A DNA stretch of 5,409 bases from Methanocalculus sp. (lineage in GTDB: Archaea > Halobacteriota > Methanomicrobia > Methanomicrobiales > Methanocorpusculaceae), in NCBI RefSeq assembly GCF_029762515.1, contig NZ_JARVGN010000130.1, positions 1-5,409 of the forward strand. The letters run 5' to 3'. The stretch's first letter is position 1. Every line of letters begins with the position of its first letter. Below the pieces are notes generated by a model. The model was not told the origin of the DNA. It was given only the letters and a program-made list of their open reading frames with translations, and made no database searches. The position numbers and the translations under genes are program-made. Shown here one piece after another: positions 1 through 4,489 of this stretch.

Positions 1-1
1 C

Positions 2-376
2 GTTGGCCCGCATATCGATGTCTATGGCGGGGATTTTGCGAATGCAGATCATGTTTCACCGGATGAGATCCCGGACTGCGATATTCTTGAACTTGATTGC
101 GAAGGATCTGAAGTGGAGATACTCAGATCGATGGCAATCCGCCCCCGTGCGATCATCGTCGAGATCCACCCCTTCCTCTTTGCAGAAGACCCGGCATGGG
201 TGACCGACCGGCTTGTGGAGCTTGGATACCGGATAGTATACAGGAGCGGCCACGACGGGATCGAGATCGATGACGACGATCTACAAAAGCTCCTCAACAG
301 GTCAAAGAAGTGCGGCGTCATCTACCTGAAGAACGGGGCACGATCGCCGGCTGTTGTGGCGGCGGTCAGGGGATAA
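2..376 (+). CDS. FkbM-family methyltransferase, C-terminal part (5' end outside window)
   Basis: The frame is open from the left edge to a TAA at 374-376, so this is the last 124 codons of a longer gene. The diagnostic stretch is DILELDCEGSEVEIL (codons about 27-41 of the visible part), the acidic LDxEGxExxIL motif found late in the SAM-binding Rossmann fold of FkbM-type methyltransferases. It is followed by a hydrophobic strand (RAIIVEIHP) and a helix/strand end (DRLVELGYRIVYRSG), as in that family. FkbM enzymes typically O-methylate sugars or polyketides and are often found in surface-glycan clusters; the substrate here cannot be read. The GTG at 113 is an internal valine codon of the motif, not a start. 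Base composition is GC-rich, like serA at the other end and unlike the region that follows. Reverse-strand open frames over 49-321 are shadows. Confidence 0.8.
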   Translation, partial: VGPHIDVYGGDFANADHVSPDEIPDCDILELDCEGSEVEILRSMAIRPRAIIVEIHPFLFAEDPAWVTDRLVELGYRIVYRSGHDGIEIDDDDLQKLLNRSKKCGVIYLKNGARSPAVVAAVRG

Positions 377-390
377 TTCCTTTTTTCATA
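377..390 (+). terminator. T-rich archaeal-type terminator after the methyltransferase gene
   Basis: A run reading TTCCTTTTTTCAT begins three bases after the stop codon. Archaeal RNA polymerase terminates at T-tracts without needing a hairpin, so this is a plausible transcript end. The assignment rests only on position and composition. Confidence 0.45.
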
Positions 391-405
391 ATCGGGGATT
401 CCGTG

Positions 406-425
406 TGGAGCAACCGGTTGTTCCA
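406..425. repeat. 20-bp near-perfect palindrome
   Basis: TGGAGCAACCGGTTGTTCCA reads the same on both strands except for one symmetric pair, which is G-T in RNA. As RNA it would fold into an 8-bp stem closed by a CCGG loop. No T-run follows directly, so it is not a standard terminator. It could be a dimeric-regulator operator, a processing hairpin or a chance structure. It sits about 30 bases past the methyltransferase stop, at the border between GC-rich and AT-rich DNA. Confidence 0.4.
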
Positions 426-545
426 TTTGAAGGGGCCATCTTTTCTCTGAGATAGTGCCTTTATAGGGTTTATGGTGAGTGGGCTAATCTGAGCTTTTAA
501 TCTATTTTTTTGTTATTCTGGCGAAAATACTGAACTTTTTCAATT

Positions 546-569
546 CCGAATTCATCCAATGAAATTCGG
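546..569. repeat. Inverted repeat beside the lipoprotein promoter
   Basis: Exact 7-bp arms CCGAATT (546-552) and AATTCGG (563-569) are separated by 10 bases. The right arm runs into a TATA-like element (GGTATAATG, 568-576). The centre-to-centre spacing of 17 bases is odd for a tight dimeric operator, but the position suggests a possible regulator site. This is an inference from symmetry and location only. Confidence 0.3.
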
Positions 570-611
570 TATAATGTTGCTGATGTGTATTATTCTATCT
601 TGTTTAATATA
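568..611 (+). promoter_or_regulatory. Candidate TATA elements for the 622-1676 gene cluster
   Basis: Two A/T boxes fit an archaeal promoter. GGTATAATG (568-576) would place transcription start near 597-600, giving a leader of about 22-25 bases to the ATG at 622. TTTAATAT (603-610) would place it near 632-635, compatible only with the second in-frame ATG at 673. Neither ATG has a convincing Shine-Dalgarno sequence, so the sequence does not decide between them. Confidence 0.35.
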
Positions 612-621
612 GCTACGAAAA

Positions 622-1152
622 ATGGAGATTCAAAAGATAACGCATAAATACTTTCACTACAATCCAAAATTAATGAATTTAAAAGGTTTTTTTATTATAT
701 TGTCTGTTTTGTGTATCTCAAGTATAACGATTGCTGGTTGTGTAAGTAATAGCACAAATGAACCTCATCTTTCAGATAATGTTGAAACGTATGTGTCTAC
801 GCCTACACCCACCCCAGTACCTCCTCCAAGCATTGATACAGTTTTTTCAAAATATTACTACTCTTATTTACTAATGGATGAACATGGAATTTGGAATTTG
901 CTTTCAGCATCATCAAAGGAGGAACAATCAAAAGATCAAATATATAATGAAATATTTATCTTTACTCATAATGTGGGAGTTATATTATATGATTATGAGG
1001 TAATCAACACTGAGATAAATGGTGACGAAGCAAAAATGGATGTTGATATAAAATACACTCTTCGGGGGTATAAAATGACAAAAAGTAAAGAAATTCCATT
1101 TGTTTTTGAAGATGGCTCATGGAAAATAAACAAATTTATGGTTTTATCATAA
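622..1152 (+). CDS. Predicted lipoprotein with NTF2-like (DUF4878-type) extracellular domain
   Basis: The product has a signal peptide with a lipobox: a hydrophobic stretch GFFIILSVLCISSITIAGC, with the likely lipidated cysteine at residue 39 counted from the ATG at 622. Next comes a short polar segment and a TPTPTPVPPPS linker (about residues 60-70), a tether common in methanogen surface proteins. The remaining 105 residues form an alpha+beta domain: an N-terminal helix with an IWNLLSASSKEEQSK segment, then strands ending in the pattern KEIPFVFEDGSWKINKF. That closing pattern is typical of NTF2-like or DUF4878-like lipoproteins in which the final strands carry G-x-W-K-I. The ATG at 673 (residue 18) gives a more conventional signal peptide beginning MNLKGFF and may be the true start. 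The gene is AT-rich, unlike the flanking core genes. It leads a cluster with a zinc-ribbon gene 31 bases downstream. A binding or scaffolding role outside the membrane is an inference; no catalytic residues are recognised. Confidence 0.75.
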   Translation: MEIQKITHKYFHYNPKLMNLKGFFIILSVLCISSITIAGCVSNSTNEPHLSDNVETYVSTPTPTPVPPPSIDTVFSKYYYSYLLMDEHGIWNLLSASSKEEQSKDQIYNEIFIFTHNVGVILYDYEVINTEINGDEAKMDVDIKYTLRGYKMTKSKEIPFVFEDGSWKINKFMVLS

Positions 1153-1172
1153 TCAGAATGAGATAAAAAATT

Positions 1173-1177
1173 GAGGT
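1173..1177 (+). promoter_or_regulatory. Shine-Dalgarno site for the zinc-ribbon gene
   Basis: GAGGT lies 6 bases before the ATG at 1184, matching the 3' end of archaeal 16S rRNA at a normal distance. It supports this start and translation from a transcript shared with the lipoprotein gene. Confidence 0.6.
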
Positions 1178-1183
1178 TTTTCA

Positions 1184-1444
1184 ATGAAAATTCAGGAATA
1201 TAAAAGAACCTGTAATAACTGTGGCAAAGTCTGGCATTCTCTAGTTGAAAGGGAAAACCAAATTATGACATCAATGAAATTTGATGCAGCGTCTGGTTGT
1301 CTATCAGCATGTTATAATCATTCGGCTAGTGCTCAACGTAGCCACAATTTTGATACTGCAATGGATACGCTTGAAAAAATTCGTGCGTGCCCAAACTGTG
1401 GATCAAAAAATTATGTTGAAGAAATTATTGAATATGAAAAATAA
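1184..1444 (+). CDS. Small zinc-ribbon protein (86 aa)
   Basis: The protein opens with a CNNCG knuckle (Cys10, Cys13) and closes with CPNCG (Cys69, Cys72), giving a four-cysteine zinc-ribbon site split by a long insertion. Two more cysteines, Cys39 and Cys43, sit in the middle in CLSAC, before a Ser/Ala/Gln/His-rich loop and a helix (DTAMDTLEKIRA). The two knuckles could fold together around one zinc; the middle pair may be structural or may bind metal. The function is not known to me: such ribbons serve in nucleic-acid or protein contact, and short stand-alone forms are frequent in methanogens. The start is supported by a GAGGT ribosome site. It follows the lipoprotein gene by 31 bases, and its last codons overlap the YidD start by 11 bases, so the two are probably translated together. 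Confidence 0.75.
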   Translation: MKIQEYKRTCNNCGKVWHSLVERENQIMTSMKFDAASGCLSACYNHSASAQRSHNFDTAMDTLEKIRACPNCGSKNYVEEIIEYEK

Positions 1445-1676
1445 TAACCCTCTCACTTTTGTTTCAATTTTACTAATAAGAAAGATTTGGCATGGTAAAA
1501 TTGGAAGAAAATATAATAAACGTAATAATGTATTCTGTCGTTTTTATCCCAGCTGTTCGAATTATGCAATTCTTGCACTTGAAAAATATGGTTTAATCAA
1601 AGGATGGATACTTGCATATAATCGATTAAAACGGTGTAATGTGTATAACACTGAATCCTGCATTGATTTTCCTTAG
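1434..1676 (+). CDS. yidD: YidD-family membrane protein insertion efficiency factor
   Basis: Starting at the ATG at 1434 gives 80 residues, close to the usual 70-90 of YidD (PF01809, 'haemolytic domain'). The family core is clear: CRFYPSCSNYAILALEKYG (residues 35-53), then KGWILAYNRLKRCN (56-69), then a tail ending DFP in place of the common GGYDPVP. Conserved cysteines are Cys35, Cys41 and Cys68, with an extra Cys76. In bacteria YidD is a small peripheral inner-membrane protein that helps YidC-dependent insertion of membrane proteins. The N-terminus here has a hydrophobic patch (LTFVSILLI) and then a basic stretch (RKIWHGKIGRKYNKR) instead of the usual YQRFISP motif, so it is a divergent form. 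The frame stays open upstream to 1281, but that part lies out of frame within the zinc-ribbon gene and is not coding for this protein. Role in this archaeon is inferred. Confidence 0.85.
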   Translation: MKNNNPLTFVSILLIRKIWHGKIGRKYNKRNNVFCRFYPSCSNYAILALEKYGLIKGWILAYNRLKRCNVYNTESCIDFP

Positions 1677-1692
1677 AAATTTCATTTTTCTT
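1677..1692 (+). terminator. T-rich terminator after yidD
   Basis: Directly after the TAG stop the + strand reads AAATTTCATTTTTCTT, a T-tract of the type at which archaeal polymerase stops. It fits the end of the 622-1676 transcript. Confidence 0.4.
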
Positions 1693-2000
1693 AAATAGCT
1701 CTGTACACGCTCATTCAAAACTGTACTAAGGTTTCATTCGTTTGTGATCCCGGGGACGTTTCCTTGTCGGTTTCCGTTCGATTTGAGGTTCTTTGAATCC
1801 ATCTGCGGAAGGAGGACGGCTGCTGTTCTGACTGTTCATATTGAATTGCCGTTCAAGCTAGCGATCCGCGCCTTGAGTTGTCTCACCTTCCTTCTAGACT
1901 TGGATTATCTCTTCCTAATGCTAAATGATTGTGAAGAGCGCTTCAGGGTTCAGTTATGCCATTGTTTGGCTCTCGTTACATTTTGTAATAAAATAGCTCT
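1693..2000. repeat. 10-bp direct repeats flanking the IS66 relic
   Basis: AAATAGCTCT occurs at 1693-1702 and again at 1991-2000, in the same orientation, on either side of the decayed IS66 transposase fragment. IS66 elements make 8-bp target duplications, so the pair could preserve one. Just inside, GTACACG (1703-1709) on the + strand partly matches GTAACG read on the - strand (1979-1974), and both are followed at similar distance by CAAAAC or CAAAC, as a worn terminal repeat might be. The right-hand match sits 11 bases away from its direct repeat, which weakens the case. Confidence 0.35.
1726..1914 (-). pseudogene. Decayed IS66-family transposase, N-terminal fragment
   Basis: Read on the - strand with frame switches, the segment spells the N-terminus of an IS66 transposase. 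It has EEIIQV (1914-1897), then in another frame VRQLKARIASL (1886-1854), then in a third frame LERQFNMNSQNSSRPPS followed by ADGFKEP (from 1857). NSxNSSxPPSxDG is the hallmark of IS66 transposases, placed just after an N-terminal coiled-coil region. The usual coil between the first two pieces has been lost. The last frame continues through a basic stretch (RKPTRKRP) where the family normally has a Lys/Arg-rich segment before GGQxGH, and it stops at 1726. The zinc-finger and DDE parts are absent. The + strand open frame at 1744-2046 over this area has no recognisable product and is a shadow. Confidence 0.75.
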
Positions 2001-2264
2001 AATATTTATGTGTTTATTATTATATAATCATCTTTGGTTCATATAACCCATTTTTCAGAAAAGTGGTTGTTTAAATAGTATTCAAAGAGGTGAGAGGATG
2101 AAGGTGCTGACCTGTTACTATTAATTAACCACAAAGCTTAAAATGCAGTATCTCCGATCACAAATGAGTGAGCGGCACAGTGCCCTCGATTTCCGGCACG
2201 ATGGCATTTAGTTACGACCTATCGATGGCTCCCTGATGATCCACCGACCAACACCCCCATGCAG
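2001..2264. other. Non-coding stretch between the IS66 relic and the intact IS
   Basis: No gene is recognised here. The left half is very AT-rich and contains a good TATA-like box (TTATATAA, 2020-2027), a second one (TTTAAATAG, 2070-2078) and a strong ribosome-site sequence GAGGTGA (2087-2093) placed 4 bases before an ATG at 2098. The frame from this ATG stops after eight codons (MKVLTCYY, TAA at 2122-2124). This looks like the promoter and first codons of a lost gene. The right half (about 2160-2264) is more GC-rich and shows no protein family in any frame. Confidence 0.4.
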
Positions 2265-2292
2265 CTGTGACATGGAGATGGCAACCGAGCAC

Positions 2293-3345
2293 CTATCGTG
2301 GCTCTTTATATCGAGCAGCGCAGAGTTCGTACATCTCCAGTAAAAACTGTTTAAAACTCACCTCATCTTTGTACAACACGATCCAGAGGAGCTGGAGCAC
2401 CTGTTCATACGCGAAGTAAAAGAACCGGATTCGTGGATCCTTTGATTTCGAGGAGATTCTTGCTTCATCCTGCACCCGAAAACCGGTTTCGATTCTCCAT
2501 CGTTTCTTGTAGGTTGGAATAACATATTCCAGATCAATGGACTCCTGATTCGTAGCAAATGCCCAATCATATGACTTTTCAGACTTTTTATCGAATATCT
2601 GCTTGAGAAGTGCGAGTGTTGTCTCCCCTCGAAACATCGTCTTGTCTTTATTGACCTCGAGTTCATATCGGATCTTTTTCTTCTCTCCAATATCCAGCAA
2701 TTCTATCTCTTTTTTGATTTTATCGTTTTTTGGAGCGAAAATCAGATAGGGCACCTCGGCATGTGTCAGCGTCAGCATCAGATCTTTGCTAAAGAATCCC
2801 CGGTCAAATACCGTGAGTTCAACAGAATTCACCAGTGGTTCAACCAGTGCAAGACACCAGGTCACCGTTGTTGCCATATTATGGCCAAGATGCACAGGAA
2901 CTGATAAGAGAGGAATCTTCTGGGGAATATCAGAATTGATGATGGCGCATGAGAGGAACTTGAACTTCCCGGTAACCCCATGTTCGCCAGTATATCCATG
3001 TATCCAGAACCCCTGAACATCACCATAAAAATCCTCTTCTGTATAATCAAAGGCTAAAACAACGTTTTTATTGGCAAGATCAAATCGTGTACCCAGTCGC
3101 TCGACCGTCATCCGGTACTCCCAGACAATGTGTGATGTCGTGACATTCTTGATGGCGAGATGGAGTGAATCTGCCCTGTTGCCAACGGTTTCGATATAGG
3201 TATTTGCAACCGCTGCTTTGAGGAGGTCACGGTTATACTGGAATCCGGAGAGTGTCGGTCCTTTAAACGGGAGTTGCAGTGCCCGATCGACGAATGTATC
3301 GAGTGTTTTAAGCGTCCTGAACAATCGTGCATCACTGAGTTTCAT
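2293..3345 (-). CDS. ISH3-like DDE transposase (350 aa)
   Basis: The protein is an RNase H-fold transposase of the IS4/ISH3 type. The likely catalytic triad is Asp100 in LAFDYTEEDFYG, Asp181 in VFDRGFFS and Glu286 in YKKRWRIETGFR, followed by RISSKSKDPRIRFFYF. The YxxRWxIExxFR signature and the FDRGF second-aspartate motif are standard for IS4-clan enzymes. The beta-strand insertion between Asp181 and Glu286 (about 105 residues) is of the expected type. Residues 1-90 form a helical N-terminal region that probably contacts the element ends. At 350 residues the protein is slightly shorter than the usual ISH3 length of about 390, but it has no frameshift. Its ATG overlaps the stop of the upstream 50-residue gene in an ATGA arrangement, so translation is probably coupled. 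Assignment to ISH3 rather than another IS4-like group is from memory of the motifs. Confidence 0.85.
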   Translation of the reverse strand: MKLSDARLFRTLKTLDTFVDRALQLPFKGPTLSGFQYNRDLLKAAVANTYIETVGNRADSLHLAIKNVTTSHIVWEYRMTVERLGTRFDLANKNVVLAFDYTEEDFYGDVQGFWIHGYTGEHGVTGKFKFLSCAIINSDIPQKIPLLSVPVHLGHNMATTVTWCLALVEPLVNSVELTVFDRGFFSKDLMLTLTHAEVPYLIFAPKNDKIKKEIELLDIGEKKKIRYELEVNKDKTMFRGETTLALLKQIFDKKSEKSYDWAFATNQESIDLEYVIPTYKKRWRIETGFRVQDEARISSKSKDPRIRFFYFAYEQVLQLLWIVLYKDEVSFKQFLLEMYELCAARYKEPR

Positions 3346-3494
3346 AGTATTACCAGGTAGACCGTTCTGTCCAGGTATTCCTTGGGGCAGTCCACTTTTG
3401 CGCTATTCCCGAATTTAGTTACTTTTCGAATGAGAAATCCCTGAATATTCTCGATCTCGATCCGGGTAGCAGGATTCAGCTCAACTTTCTTCAT
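3342..3494 (-). CDS. DUF2080-like transposon-encoded small protein (50 aa)
   Basis: This short gene starts at ATG 3494-3492 and ends at TGA 3344-3342, overlapping the transposase start by four bases (ATGA). The product begins MKKVELNPATRIEIE and contains the core KVTKFGNSAKVDCPKEYL (residues 24-41), ending in a hydrophobic strand RTVYLVIL. KVTxFGNxAKVxxPKxY is the signature of the archaeal 'putative transposon-encoded protein' family DUF2080 (PF09853), typically 50-60 residues and found just upstream of IS transposase genes. The pattern F/WGNS...(V)xxPKxYL also resembles the swapped-hairpin AbrB/MazE DNA-binding fold, so a role in binding the IS ends or repressing its promoter is possible (inference). 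No in-frame start lies further upstream before a stop. A TATA box 25-32 bases ahead suggests a leaderless or nearly leaderless mRNA, consistent with the absence of a Shine-Dalgarno site. Confidence 0.85.
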   Translation of the reverse strand: MKKVELNPATRIEIENIQGFLIRKVTKFGNSAKVDCPKEYLDRTVYLVIL

Positions 3495-3518
3495 CGGATA
3501 TACAATGGATATCCATAA

Positions 3519-3526
3519 TATTTAAA
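3519..3526 (-). promoter_or_regulatory. TATA box of the IS operon
   Basis: The - strand reads TTTAAATA here. Its centre lies about 28 bases before the ATG of the DUF2080-like gene, so transcription would start within a few bases of the start codon, giving a leaderless message. The box lies just inside the candidate right end of the element, so the IS carries its own promoter. Confidence 0.6.
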
Positions 3527-3613
3527 TCTTGCTGACGCTCGGTCTGTCACAGGGGTTCGAAAAGAAGAGGCGTTAGTTCAAGTGGAGGTCATGGATCCCT
3601 TTCGGAGATACTG

Positions 3614-3649
3614 TAAAATAATCGCATGGTATATGTATTAAATATGGAG
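3614..3649 (+). promoter_or_regulatory. Candidate promoter and ribosome site of the TM2-like gene
   Basis: TAAAATAA (3614-3621) could be a TATA box with transcription start near 3640. GGAG (3646-3649) sits 7 bases before the ATG at 3657, supporting that start. This promoter lies outside the IS, so the gene does not depend on it. Confidence 0.4.
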
Positions 3650-3656
3650 TTTTATC

Positions 3657-3992
3657 ATGTCATCTAAAAACCCTGGTGTTGCAGCGTTATGTTCTTTTAT
3701 TTTCCCCGGATTGGGGCAAATCTATAATGGTGATATAAAAAAAGGAATTCTTATCCCTATTGGTGTTGTGATTGGGTTATTTTTTTTAATGATACCAAGT
3801 TTCATTGTCTGGGTTTATGGAATTTATAATGCTTATACTACTACAAAGAAAATGAATGATGGTGAAATCCCTTATATTGAAACAAATGCTATGCATATGT
3901 TTATATTTGTAATTGGCTGGTTCATCCTCGCATTCATTATACTAATGATATCTGCTTTTATTGCAACATTTGTATTTGGTATTACAAGTTAA
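3657..3992 (+). CDS. Small TM2-like multi-spanning membrane protein (111 aa)
   Basis: The N-terminus KNPGVAALCSFIFPGLGQIYNGDIKKGI (read as residues 4-31) carries the SFxxPGLGQIYNGxxxKG pattern of TM2-type and related small membrane proteins, where a short hydrophobic hairpin is followed by a Gly/Gln/Tyr-rich turn. Then comes a long hydrophobic region (about 30-51), a WVYGIYNAYTTTKKMN segment (about 52-67) resembling the end of a TM2 domain, a short polar loop (68-78) and a C-terminal membrane helix pair or one long helix (80-108). Three or four membrane spans are likely. The molecular function of such archaeal proteins is not established. The gene stands alone between the intact IS and the IS5 relic, has its own ribosome site, and is AT-rich like the 622-1676 cluster. 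A link to YidD, which acts on small membrane proteins, is only a thought from proximity. Confidence 0.7.
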   Translation: MSSKNPGVAALCSFIFPGLGQIYNGDIKKGILIPIGVVIGLFFLMIPSFIVWVYGIYNAYTTTKKMNDGEIPYIETNAMHMFIFVIGWFILAFIILMISAFIATFVFGITS

Positions 3993-4087
3993 ACAAAACC
4001 ATTTCACATTTAATTTGTATTTATAGAGAACTTCGATTAACCTCTACCCTCGTAAGTACTTAGTGGTGCGGTATCGATTAATATTCA

Positions 4088-4427
4088 ATGAGAACGTTCT
4101 TTAATTTAGCAATTAAGGATGAATATCGCCGCATTTCTACACAAGGTAACAATCTTTTTCTACTGTTCTCCTTGATATGCTGGGAGTGTGTTTTCGCCCT
4201 CTTCTCTCTGTTCTGTACACAAACACCGAAGAGAAGCGTGACCGACCAAACTATGATTTAGTTTTTTGATCAAGCTTCTGATCCTTCAGTAACTTTATAG
4301 GTTATTAGATCTTCAGCTTGAACGAGAAGTCTGTGATCGCCTCTCTTTCTGTCATTTCCTTGGTTATCCAACATATATTCAAGATTCTTCCACTTCCTTT
4401 TGATAGGGAGATAAACTGCTAAGATCT
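4088..4427 (+). pseudogene. Decayed IS5-family transposase, N-terminal fragment
   Basis: Following the protein across frame switches recovers about 110 residues of an archaeal IS5-type transposase N-terminus. From ATG 4088 the first frame reads MRTFFNLAIKDEYRRISTQG, then a stretch matching SLIxWExF. Around 4190 it shifts to a second frame: FRPLLSVLYTNTEEKRDRPN, then YDLVF and TGA at 4267. At 4266 a third frame continues LIKLLILQ, TAA (4290-4292), LYRLLDLQLEREVCDRLSFC, then HFLGYPTYIQDSSTSF, two stops (4401-4406), and GDKLLRS. The usual family text is L(I/V)DWExFRP...LYxN...RPNYD...KLLxLQxLYxLSDxxLExxxxDRxSFxxFLG, so the match is strong in order and spacing. The DDE catalytic domain is missing: the fragment ends about 60 bases before the tRNA-Val gene. 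The in-frame TAA at 4290 replaces an expected glutamine codon and could be a single C-to-T change. The 57-codon frame from 4088 to 4261 is only the front part of this relic. Confidence 0.8.
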
Positions 4428-4472
4428 ATGACTAAACCTGCAAAAAAAACGATTATGGATTTTAAAGCCTTA

Positions 4473-4489
4473 GAATCAGAAAAGAAAGA
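4473..4489 (-). terminator. T-rich terminator of tRNA-Val
   Basis: Immediately after the tRNA discriminator base, the transcribed strand reads TCTTTCTTTTCTGATTC, a T-rich tract of the sort that ends archaeal tRNA transcripts. Confidence 0.5.

Larger units (their letters stand above)
2265..3552 (-). mobile_element. ISH3-like insertion sequence carrying a DUF2080-like gene and a transposase
   Basis: The two-gene mobile unit is transcribed on the - strand. Candidate ends share two motifs in inverted orientation: CTGTGACA at 2265-2272 with its complement TGTCACAG at 3545-3552, and, further in, ACCGAGC at 2284-2290 with GCTCGGT at 3537-3543. The motifs are 11 bases apart on the left and 1 base apart on the right, so one end seems to carry a small insertion or deletion. 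Finding both at both ends makes chance unlikely, but exact borders are not proven and no clear target duplication abuts them. The resulting length (about 1.29 kb) suits the ISH3 family. Both genes are intact, so the element could be active. Confidence 0.6.

Noticed and set aside
49..321. Reverse-strand open frames over the methyltransferase part
   Set aside because: The + strand frame has the FkbM motif and is open to the window edge; the reverse products are low-complexity shadows.
1744..2046. 100-codon + strand open frame starting with GTG, hydrophobic C-terminal half
   Set aside because: It has no ribosome site and no recognisable family, and it lies antisense to the IS66 transposase relic, which explains the first half of the sequence better.
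2786..3016. + strand frames inside the transposase gene
   Set aside because: They are antisense to an intact DDE transposase and show no family features.
2208..3578. TTAGTT direct repeats as target-site duplication of the ISH3-like element
   Set aside because: A six-base AT-rich repeat is likely by chance, and the sequences just inside form only a poor inverted repeat (ACGACCT versus ACGCCT). The CTGTGACA/ACCGAGC ends are better supported.
3591..3641. 16-codon frame (MDPFRRYCKIIAWYMY) preceded by GGAGGT
   Set aside because: The ribosome-site match ends only one base before the ATG, too close for normal use, and the product is tiny and unrecognised. It could be a remnant, but cannot be supported.
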